A DNA stretch of 17,360 nt, taken from positions 1-17,360 of the forward strand of contig CAZSNT010000196.1 in the NCBI GenBank assembly GCA_964607765.1, in the 5' to 3' direction. This document shows, piece after piece, positions 7,546 to 13,266 of the stretch. A model generated the notes under the pieces. That model made no database searches. It was not told where the DNA came from and saw nothing but the letters and a program-made list of their open reading frames with translations. Origin of the DNA: CAZSNT01 sp964607765. GTDB taxonomy: Bacteria > Verrucomicrobiota > Lentisphaeria > Oligosphaerales > JABHEG01. Position 1 is the stretch's first letter. Every line of letters starts with the position of its first letter. Position numbers and translations under genes: made by a program.

Positions 7546-9579
7546 ATGACCCGACGTGCCATCATCCTGGGGTTGTTCAGCGCAGCGTTCATTGCCGGGT
7601 TCTGCTATTTCCACGACTGCGTGATCAATCCCGGGGCCAGCGTACGACTCGTGCCGCACCTGATGCCGCATGTTGTCTACGGCTCGTTGCTTGCAGCCGT
7701 GCTGCTGATCAACCCGTTCATAAGCAAGGTCCTCAAACGCAAGCCCCTGGCCGCGAGTGAACTGGGCGTGATCCTCGCACTGGCTCTGGTCGCCTGTTCC
7801 GTGCCATTCTACGGCATGGTCCACTGCTGGCCGTCCGCGCTGATCCTGCCGCATCACTACAACCGTGTGTCGCCTGGCTGGCAGCGCGAAGCCGTGCTCA
7901 GTCTCGCCCCGGAAGCAATGCTCGTGGACGCGGCCGTTGACGAAGGCGGCGTACTCACGGGTTACGTGACCGGCCTGGCCGTCGGCAACGAACATGCCCG
8001 CGTTCGCGACGTGCCGTGGCGCGCCTGGTTGCGGCCCATGGCGTTCTGGGTGCCGCTCGTGCTCTCAATCACGGTCGCGTGTCTCGCATTGAGCGTCGTG
8101 TTCCACCGTCAGTGGGCAGACCACGAACAACTGCCCTACCCCATCGCGCAGTTCGCTCACGCGCTGCTGCCCGGCGACGGCCCGTCAATCCTGCGCTCGC
8201 GCGGCTTCATCGTCACGGCCAGCGTTGTGTTCCTTATCCACATGCTTAACTACGCGCACGTGTGGTGGCCACAGATTTTGATCCCCATCCGGCTCCGGTT
8301 CGACCTGTCGCCGGCACTCGCCCTGGCGCCCGAGATCGTCGCGGGCGACGGGCGTTCGCTGCTGTACCCGCGTGTGATGTTCACAGTCATCGGCATTGCC
8401 TACTTCTTCGCCTCGGATGTCTCCCTGTCTCTGGCCATCGCGCCCGTGGTCATGTGCTACATCTGCGGCGTGCTCACCGGGTACGGGGTCTCGGTTACCC
8501 AAGGCTTCAGCCTGTTCCACAACAGCAAAGTGTTCCTCTACTTCGGCGGGTATCTCGGCATTTTCGTCATGACACTCTACACCGGTCGACACCTCTACGG
8601 CAACGTGCTGAAGCAAAGCCTCGGACTGCCCGTGCGACACTCCCAGGACCCCGCCCTGGCCCGGGCGATGCGAGTGTTCCTCGCCGGGGCAGCCTGGTTC
8701 TGCCTTCAGCTCGTGGTCGTCGGGCTGGACTGGCCGTTCGCGCTGTTCTACACCGTAGTCAGTGTGCTGGTGTTCACGGTCATCAGCCGAACCATCGCCG
8801 AAACGGGCGGCTTCTACATCGGAACCTGGATCCTGCCCGGCGCAGTTCTCTGGGGACTGCTGGGCGGGCGAGCTGTGGGCCCGCAGGCACTCGTCATTAT
8901 GGTGATGGTGTCAGTCATCGTTCTGGTCGGCCCCGGCTGGGCGCCGATGCCGTTCGCCGTGCAGAGCCTGAAAATCGCCGACATGACCGGAGTGCCGCCG
9001 CGCAAGACAGCACCGTGGTGCGTCATCGCGATCCTCCTGGCCGTGGCCATCGCATTGCCCATGACCATCTACTGGCAATACGACAGCGGCGTGATGCAGA
9101 CGTCCTCAGGCTGGGCACGCTACACGCCGCGCCTGCCCTTTGATCAAGCCGTGGTCATGCAGCAGCAGCTGGCCGCCCAAGGCGTGCTCGAGGAAGCGTC
9201 CACGGTGCATGGGTGGGCCCGATTGACCCAGTTGACCCCAAACCCGACGTTCTGGGTGGCGTTCGCAATCGGTGCAGTGCTGTCAATCGGAGTTTACGCA
9301 TGTCGCCTCCGCTTCCCGTGGTGGCCCATCCACCCGATTGTGTTCGTCTTCCTGGGCACACACCAAGCGCAGCGGCTTGCGTTCTCGTTCTTCCTGGGAT
9401 GGTGTATCAAGACCGGGATCCACAAGTACGGCGGGGCCAGGCTCTACCAGGCGGCCAAGCCGGCCATGATCGGACTCGTCGCGGGCGAGGTGGCTGCGGG
9501 AACGGTACCCATGGTCATCGGCGTGCTGTACTACGCGATTACGGGCGACCCGCCCAAGAGCTACTCGCTGCTGCTGTAG
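7546..9579 (+). CDS. OPT-like polytopic membrane protein (DUF6785/DUF6784 family)
   Basis: A 677-residue inner-membrane protein with roughly a dozen or more hydrophobic segments, the first at residues 5-24 and the last near 640-665. Features recalled from the DUF6785/DUF6784 proteins of PVC bacteria are seen: HEQLPYP in the first third, a central TGYGVSVTQGFSLF, IAETGGFY(I) before a transmembrane run, the C-terminal FPWWPIHP (590-597), GWCIK (618-622), KYGG (627-630) and GLVAGE (643-648). The family is distantly related to oligopeptide transporters, but no substrate is established. The length is typical and both ends are complete. It follows the secreted repeat protein by 16 bp and may handle something that protein captures, though that pairing is inference. 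The RBS is a weak GAGAG. Confidence 0.88.
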   Translation: MTRRAIILGLFSAAFIAGFCYFHDCVINPGASVRLVPHLMPHVVYGSLLAAVLLINPFISKVLKRKPLAASELGVILALALVACSVPFYGMVHCWPSALILPHHYNRVSPGWQREAVLSLAPEAMLVDAAVDEGGVLTGYVTGLAVGNEHARVRDVPWRAWLRPMAFWVPLVLSITVACLALSVVFHRQWADHEQLPYPIAQFAHALLPGDGPSILRSRGFIVTASVVFLIHMLNYAHVWWPQILIPIRLRFDLSPALALAPEIVAGDGRSLLYPRVMFTVIGIAYFFASDVSLSLAIAPVVMCYICGVLTGYGVSVTQGFSLFHNSKVFLYFGGYLGIFVMTLYTGRHLYGNVLKQSLGLPVRHSQDPALARAMRVFLAGAAWFCLQLVVVGLDWPFALFYTVVSVLVFTVISRTIAETGGFYIGTWILPGAVLWGLLGGRAVGPQALVIMVMVSVIVLVGPGWAPMPFAVQSLKIADMTGVPPRKTAPWCVIAILLAVAIALPMTIYWQYDSGVMQTSSGWARYTPRLPFDQAVVMQQQLAAQGVLEEASTVHGWARLTQLTPNPTFWVAFAIGAVLSIGVYACRLRFPWWPIHPIVFVFLGTHQAQRLAFSFFLGWCIKTGIHKYGGARLYQAAKPAMIGLVAGEVAAGTVPMVIGVLYYAITGDPPKSYSLLL

Positions 9580-9603
9580 CGGCCCCCGGGCGACGGCGTC
9601 GGC

Positions 9604-10026
9604 CTACTGCTCCCCATCCCCCGCGTCCGGCAACGCCAACGGCGTCTTCTTGCGGTAAACCATGCCCTGGAACAACCCCACCAGGTCCCCGGACTCGTCC
9701 GTTACCCGAACCGTGTAGGAGCCGAGCTTCGGGTGGAACGACACTTCCTCGGCCTCCGCGGTCAATGTCCCGGATGACACCGCCTTCATGAAGGAAATGC
9801 TGGCATTGATCGCCATCGCAACCGTGCCGTGGGAGTTCGATGCAGCCGCAAACGCCAGGTCGGCAAGCGTGAAGATGGCACCGCCCTGCACCGTATCCAC
9901 ACCGTTAAGATGCTCCTCAGCAACTGGCATCACCGCCCTGGCATACCCCGGCGACACCTCGACAAGCTCGATGCCTGCAAGAGCCGCAAACCGGTCTCTC
10001 TTGAAAAACGTCTTCAACTGCTCCAT
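9604..10026 (-). CDS. PaaI-family hotdog-fold thioesterase
   Basis: A 140-residue single hotdog domain, expected to hydrolyse acyl-CoA or aryl-CoA thioesters as a homotetramer in the cytoplasm. The family segment N-G-V-D-T-V-Q-G-G-A-I-F-T-L-A-D (41-56) is clear, with Asn41, Gly48-Gly49 and the catalytic acid Asp56. The His that usually precedes the Gly pair is Gln47 here, as in a common PaaI subgroup. Strand SISFMKAV (76-83) and the C-terminal GLFQGMVYRK (117-126) complete the fold. The start ATG at 10026 has AAGGGA five bases upstream. It is convergent with the OPT-like gene (24 bp between stops) and divergent from the EF-hand gene. A hexamer array begins 16 bases upstream of the ATG, so its leader or promoter must include that repeat. 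Confidence 0.9.
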   Translation of the reverse strand: MEQLKTFFKRDRFAALAGIELVEVSPGYARAVMPVAEEHLNGVDTVQGGAIFTLADLAFAAASNSHGTVAMAINASISFMKAVSSGTLTAEAEEVSFHPKLGSYTVRVTDESGDLVGLFQGMVYRKKTPLALPDAGDGEQ

Positions 10027-10041
10027 CGATTTCCCTTGCTC

Positions 10042-10130
10042 TCCATACCCATACCCATGCCCGTGCCCCTGCCCGTGCCCCTGCCCGTGCCCGTGCCCGT
10101 GCCCCTGCCCGTGCCCCCGCCCGTGCCCGA
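10042..10130. repeat. Hexanucleotide tandem repeat (CCCGTG/CCCCTG), G-rich on the minus strand
   Basis: About 13 hexamers run from 10048 to 10125, mostly CCCGTG alternating with CCCCTG, with CCCATA and CCCATG variants at the left edge and one CCCCCG near the right. On the minus strand, the sense strand of the thioesterase gene, this reads as regularly spaced runs of three or four G every six bases, which satisfies the usual G-quadruplex rule several times over. It sits directly upstream of the thioesterase RBS. Confidence 0.92.
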
Positions 10131-10384
10131 GGCCCCGCTCTGCATCAGCTCAAACGCCACAGCCGCCGCCCGAGGAGCAAAGTACTCCCCAGCAACGCAA
10201 CTGACCAGACTTCGGAGGCGCGATTATTTCTCAACCGCCCGGACAATAAAGCTCTGGAGCTGCCGTTGTTTGGGGTGAATCGCAGGAAAAGCGAAGACGA
10301 ATCGGGCAGCAGGAACAGAGAGACAGCGAGAGCTCTCAGGCACAGAACACGCACTCAGGCGAGGAAGCAGAAGGAGACAGAACG
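10131..10384 (+). other. Intergenic leader of the EF-hand gene
   Basis: No supported coding frame. The last ~120 bases are purine-rich (AGGAAAAGCGAAG, GAACAGAGAGACAGCGAGAG), suggesting an untranslated leader. AAGGAG at 10372-10377 is the RBS, 7 bases before the ATG at 10385. A short A/T-rich patch at 10223-10231 (GATTATTTC) and AATAAAGC near 10245 are the only promoter-like parts, and no convincing -35/-10 pair was found. Confidence 0.5.
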
Positions 10385-11224
10385 ATGAAGAAGATGTTGC
10401 TGGTTGCAGGAGCGGTCGCGTTCGGGATCACTCAACTGTGCGTGGCACAGCCCGCAGGAGTCGGCCAGGGCGGCCCCGGCGGATTCGGCGGACCCGGGGG
10501 CGGACGCGGCCAAGGCGGACCGGGCGGCCAAGGCGGACCGGGCGGCCAAGGCAGGCGCGGTGGAGGCCCGCCGGCCGCAATATGGGAACAGATCGACAGA
10601 ACAGCGCTGTTCGAGGCACTGGATGCCAACGGCGACGGCACCGTGTCCAAAGCGGAGTTTGATGCAGCCGACCTGGCGCAAGCGATCGGTGGTGAATTCC
10701 GCAAAGCCATGATGAAGGGCCGCGGCGGACAGGGCGCAGGCCTGACCCGACACGACAAAAACGGTGACGGCAAAATCTCGGCGGACGAGTTCCCGCACGG
10801 CGCAGAGGCGTTCGCCAGGATCGCTGAGAGACTGGACACTGACGGCGATGGTATGCTCAGCGCGGACGAGTTCCAGGCTGGCCGAGGCCAAGGCGGGCGC
10901 GGCGGCCAAGGCGGGCGCGGCGGACAGGGCGGCCCAGGCGGCCAAGGCGGGCGCGGCGGACAGGGCGGCCCAGGCGGACAGCAGGACGGCCAACAGGGCG
11001 GGCGCGGCGGCAGCATGGTCGCCCGTTTCGACAAGAACGCAGACGGCAAGATCTCGGCGGATGAGCATCCGAACAAGGAGATGTTCAGCAAGATCCTCGA
11101 GCGCTTGGACAAAGATGGCGACGGCATGGTGAGTGAAGAGGAACTCAGAGCCGGCCACAGCCGCAGAGGCGAAGGGGGCCCGGGCGGACAGGGCAAACAG
11201 CGCCGCGGCGGACAGCAGTTCTGA
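10385..11224 (+). CDS. Secreted Gly-rich protein with five EF-hand calcium-binding loops
   Basis: A 279-residue protein. The signal peptide MKKMLLVAGAVAFG... likely ends at CVA21|QPAG, so it is periplasmic or extracellular. Five 12-residue EF-hand loops of the D-x-[DN]-x-D-G-x-[ILV]-S-x-x-E type start at Asp80, Asp124, Asp151, Asp216 and Asp242, each ending in the bidentate Glu (91, 135, 162, 227, 253). In loop 4 the usual Gly after Asn218 is Ala219. The loops are grouped as one, two and two, separated by G-x-x linkers rich in Gly, Gln, Arg and Pro (28-61 and 166-209) and a short Gly-rich tail. Likely a calcium-responsive surface or matrix protein, with no enzymatic motif. ATG 10385 has AAGGAG at good distance. 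It is monocistronic, ending in a strong terminator. Confidence 0.9.
   Translation: MKKMLLVAGAVAFGITQLCVAQPAGVGQGGPGGFGGPGGGRGQGGPGGQGGPGGQGRRGGGPPAAIWEQIDRTALFEALDANGDGTVSKAEFDAADLAQAIGGEFRKAMMKGRGGQGAGLTRHDKNGDGKISADEFPHGAEAFARIAERLDTDGDGMLSADEFQAGRGQGGRGGQGGRGGQGGPGGQGGRGGQGGPGGQQDGQQGGRGGSMVARFDKNADGKISADEHPNKEMFSKILERLDKDGDGMVSEEELRAGHSRRGEGGPGGQGKQRRGGQQF
10508..10543 (+). repeat. 18-bp direct repeat, two copies, inside the EF-hand gene
   Basis: Two identical 18-bp copies (10508-10525 and 10526-10543) encode the first Gly-rich linker. A third, degenerate copy follows. Unit length is a multiple of three, so copy changes stay in frame. Confidence 0.85.
10904..10975 (+). repeat. Perfect 36-bp tandem duplication in the EF-hand gene
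   Basis: 10904-10939 and 10940-10975 are identical base for base. They encode a 12-residue block of Gly, Gln, Arg and Pro in the second linker. No synonymous differences exist between copies, indicating recent expansion or ongoing gene conversion. Confidence 0.9.
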
Positions 11225-11253
11225 CCCCCGGCACTCCGACTCGAATCGGCATC

Positions 11254-11300
11254 AACTCCCGGTACTGGGCAGGCCCCAGCGCCGGGAGTTTCTTTTCTTC
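11254..11300 (+). terminator. Rho-independent terminator of the EF-hand gene
   Basis: AACTCCCGG (11254-11262) pairs perfectly with CCGGGAGTT (11282-11290). An inner CTGGG/CCCAG stem (11265-11269/11275-11279) extends the structure. TTCTTTTCTTC follows at once. It lies 30 bases after the stop codon. Confidence 0.88.
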
Positions 11301-11316
11301 TGGAAAAATCAGTGCA
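11301..11316 (+). promoter_or_regulatory. Weak sigma-54-like -24/-12 element before the 124-residue gene
   Basis: TGGAAAAATCAGTGCA has the invariant GG and GC at the right ten-base separation and a T-G-C-A -12 end, but lacks C at two positions of the TGGCAC box. Predicted start near 11327 gives a leader of about 40 bases to ATG 11368. Much weaker than the two sites in the 13.0-13.1 kb region. Confidence 0.25.
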
Positions 11317-11367
11317 GGACGTGCATGTTTGTCATAACTCGATCCACAGAAGAAGGAGAACACGCCC

Positions 11368-11742
11368 ATGTTCGAGGTCCAGCGTCTGCGGTCGGTTGAT
11401 GAGAGCCTCGCACCGGTACTGTCAGGGGTGGCTTTTGGCAGTTTCGGCCGCCCGGTGTCATTCCAGGTGACATCCAAGGAAGCCGACGAAACGCTTATCC
11501 TGCGGTTCGTGGCTCGCCGTGACGAACAGAGCGAGACAGCCGCAACACACGTGGGGAAGCTCGTCGACGACCAGATCGCACTGACGTACACCGTGCCGGG
11601 AGGCGTCGCCGAACTGGGACCGGAAGAACCGCTGGGACTGGTGAAGCTCGGGGACTGCGCACTCAGCCTCACATTCCGCCTGCATTGCAGTCCGGACTCG
11701 GAAGTCTACACGCTGTTCTACGAGTTCTACGACATGTATTAG
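11368..11742 (+). CDS. Conserved-looking hypothetical protein, 124 residues
   Basis: Not recognised with certainty. A small soluble acidic protein with no signal peptide or membrane segment. The sequence alternates hydrophobic and polar residues as in a beta-sandwich: GRPVSFQVT (28-36), ETLILRFVAR (41-50), QIALTYTVPGGV (69-80), LGLVKLGDCALSLTFRLH (89-106), ending VYTLFYEFYDMY. A coding assignment is supported by AGAAGGAG nine bases before the ATG, codon use like its neighbours, and a clean fit between the upstream terminator and the convergent Roadblock gene, with 5 bp between the two stops. Its place at the edge of the GTPase island makes a role there possible but unproven. Confidence 0.75.
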   Translation: MFEVQRLRSVDESLAPVLSGVAFGSFGRPVSFQVTSKEADETLILRFVARRDEQSETAATHVGKLVDDQIALTYTVPGGVAELGPEEPLGLVKLGDCALSLTFRLHCSPDSEVYTLFYEFYDMY

Positions 11743-11747
11743 ACGTG

Positions 11748-12224
11748 TCACTTCTTGGCTGTGATGCCGAAGATGTCCCCGTCGTCCTGCAACTCGTACT
11801 TGCGCCTGCGAGCCTTGGGCGATGCAGAACGCTGTCGTGCTTTCTTGATCACTGCGCGCACAGAGCCAGCGGCAGCAGGCGTGTAAAGCTTGACAAGCCC
11901 CACCTTCTGCTCGCCGGAAAACAGCACCACAAGCAGCAGGTTGTCGTCCGCGGCCGCAATCAGAATGCTGCGCTTCTGGCCCTGATGAAGCACACTGCTG
12001 AACTCGTCCTCCCCCAACAGTCGCGCCAGCTCACGCGTGGCAGCAAAAACCCCCGCCCCCAACGCGGAGATGAGTAACGGATCCTGTCGACCCAGATTGG
12101 CGTGCAGCAGCACGTGCCCCGCTTCGTTGCAGACAAGACAGCTGTCGCCCTCCGTCTGTTCCAGCAAATTCTGGAGGATCTTGCGAAGCCGATCTACGTC
12201 GTGCCGTGTTAGCTCAAACGACAT
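11748..12224 (-). CDS. Roadblock/LC7 domain protein, candidate partner of the adjacent MglA GTPase
   Basis: A 158-residue cytoplasmic protein. Residues 8 to about 128 have the Roadblock/LC7 order: an N-terminal helix (DVDRLRKILQNLLEQ), strand CLVCNEAGHVLLHAN (29-43), a long helix DPLLISALGAGVFAATRELARLLG (48-71), then strands RSILIAAADDNLLLVVLFSG (85-104) and a last helix. Such proteins dimerise and bind small GTPases, the best-known being MglB, the GAP of MglA in Myxococcus. Residues 129-158 form a basic tail (KKARQRSASPKARRRK) followed by an acidic patch and FGITAKK, unlike a minimal MglB. It lies 39 bp downstream of the mglA-like gene on the same strand, so cotranscribed. The RBS GAGAGG precedes ATG 12224. 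GAP activity cannot be judged from sequence. Confidence 0.88.
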   Translation of the reverse strand: MSFELTRHDVDRLRKILQNLLEQTEGDSCLVCNEAGHVLLHANLGRQDPLLISALGAGVFAATRELARLLGEDEFSSVLHQGQKRSILIAAADDNLLLVVLFSGEQKVGLVKLYTPAAAGSVRAVIKKARQRSASPKARRRKYELQDDGDIFGITAKK

Positions 12225-12263
12225 ACCGCGCCTCTCTGCGTTGCCCTGCAGTTGCGCTGCAAG

Positions 12264-12896
12264 TCACACCAACACCAGCTGATTGCCGTCCGCATCCTTG
12301 CCCGCGGGCCCCTTGATGAAGCGCTGGAGAACAAGACGAGCAATCATGTTGAGCGTCTCGAATACCCCCGGCCCCTCCGTGGCGACCGAGCAGAAGCTGG
12401 GACGCCGCGTCCGACGATTATTCAAGAGAAACTCCATGTAGTGCTCGGGCGCGATCGTGCCCAGGTCACGCTTGTTGTACTGGAGTACGTACGGGATGTA
12501 ATCCAATGACCTGCCCTGAGCGCGCAGATTGTCCTCAAGATTCTGGAAGCTGTCGACGTTCGCCTCCATCACCTCGTACTGGCTGTCGGCGACAAACACT
12601 ACACCGTCAACGCCCTGCAGAACAATGCGCCGCGTCGTGTTGTACATCACCTGCCCCGGAACCGTGTACATCAAAAAACGTGTACTGAACCCCTTGATCG
12701 CGTTGGCAACCAACGGCATGAAGTCGAAGAACAGCGTGCGGTCCTTGGACGTATCCAAAGACGTCAACTCGCCCTTGTGATCGGGCTGAACACGCTCGTG
12801 CACACACTCCAGGTTGGTTGTCTTGCCCGACAGGGCCGGGCCGTAGTAGACAATCTTGAACTGAACTTCCCGCGAGGCCTGATTTACAAACGCCAT
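12264..12896 (-). CDS. mglA: MglA-type small Ras-like GTPase
   Basis: A 210-residue GTPase. The P-loop GPALSGKT is at 19-26. Switch I DRTLFFDFMP (52-61) carries Thr54. The G3 motif is TVPGQ (78-82), with Thr78 where Ras has Asp, a hallmark of the bacterial MglA family. NKRD (141-144) gives guanine specificity and SVATEG (170-175) is the G5 region. The numbering coincides with the well-studied Myxococcus protein. About 15 extra residues (GPAGKDADGNQLVLV) form the C-terminus. MglA acts as a nucleotide-dependent switch for cell polarity, gliding or type IV pili, paired with a Roadblock GAP, and such a gene follows 39 bp downstream. The start ATG 12896 has GGAGAAG upstream. A sigma-54-like promoter faces it about 110 bases away. 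Other pathways than motility are possible in this lineage. Confidence 0.93.
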   Translation of the reverse strand: MAFVNQASREVQFKIVYYGPALSGKTTNLECVHERVQPDHKGELTSLDTSKDRTLFFDFMPLVANAIKGFSTRFLMYTVPGQVMYNTTRRIVLQGVDGVVFVADSQYEVMEANVDSFQNLEDNLRAQGRSLDYIPYVLQYNKRDLGTIAPEHYMEFLLNNRRTRRPSFCSVATEGPGVFETLNMIARLVLQRFIKGPAGKDADGNQLVLV

Positions 12897-13007
12897 TGGT
12901 CTTCTCCAGCATTGCCGAAGTCAGAGACTGCTCCGCCGCCGCTCCCAGATCCGTCGGCGCCATACCGGGCGGCTCATTCACGATCCACGTGGCGCCGCAA
13001 ACCTCCT

Positions 13008-13023
13008 AGCAGTCAGCGTGCCA
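13008..13023 (-). promoter_or_regulatory. Sigma-54 (-24/-12) promoter candidate facing mglA-roadblock
   Basis: Read on the minus strand (13023 to 13008): TGGCACGCTGACTGCT. It matches the TGGCACG-N4-TTGCW consensus at all informative positions except the first T of TTGC, and the GG and GC doublets have the obligatory ten-base separation. A start near 12997 gives a leader of about 100 bases. Confidence 0.5.
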
Positions 13024-13062
13024 AACAAAAACCCAGACCAGCAAAAAACAAAAACAAACAGG
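13021..13062. other. A/C-rich tract between two divergent promoter candidates
   Basis: On the plus strand this stretch is nearly free of G and T and contains repeated AAACAAAAAC units and phased A-runs (AAAAA, AAAAAA, AAAAA). Such DNA is flexible or curved and often lies between divergent promoters or next to an activator or IHF site. The remainder of the 12897-13266 gap shows no coding frame I believe. Confidence 0.6.
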
Positions 13063-13074
13063 ACATTCGCCGAT

Positions 13075-13090
13075 TGGCACAGCACATGCT
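13075..13090 (+). promoter_or_regulatory. Sigma-54 (-24/-12) promoter candidate facing the HhH/Roadblock gene
   Basis: TGGCACAGCACATGCT has the full TGGCAC box, the correct GG-N10-GC spacing, and differs from TTGCW only at the first T. Predicted start near 13101, leaving a leader of about 165 bases before ATG 13267. It lies 51 bp from the oppositely oriented candidate. Confidence 0.5.
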
Positions 13091-13266
13091 ACTCTCGCCA
13101 CGACCGCGCTGAGACCGCCACACACCATGATGCTGGTCAGCGGCGCCTCAGCAAACTACAGTAACTCAGTAACCTAGACGTGAAACGCCAGTTGTCTATT
13201 CAGCTCGCAACGAGAGGGCGCGTTCCCCAGTTCGGCTGGCAACGACCAGGGATAATGGAGTGAGCC

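Noticed and set aside
10042..10130. CRISPR array
   Set aside because: Units are 6 bp with no unique spacers. It is a simple tandem repeat.
9788..10278. Plus-strand frames reading the hexamer array as Pro-Cys or Pro-Val repeats
   Set aside because: The repeat is non-coding between two divergent genes. The peptide pattern is just the six-base unit translated, without RBS or flanking domain.
10428..11196. Minus-strand frames rich in Pro, Ala and Trp across the EF-hand gene
   Set aside because: They are mirror images of the Gly-rich linkers. The plus strand has a signal peptide, five EF-hands, RBS and terminator.
12777..13112. 111-codon plus-strand frame running out of mglA into the intergenic gap
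   Set aside because: It overlaps mglA and the promoter region, low-complexity Lys/Pro/Arg end from the A/C-rich tract, no RBS.
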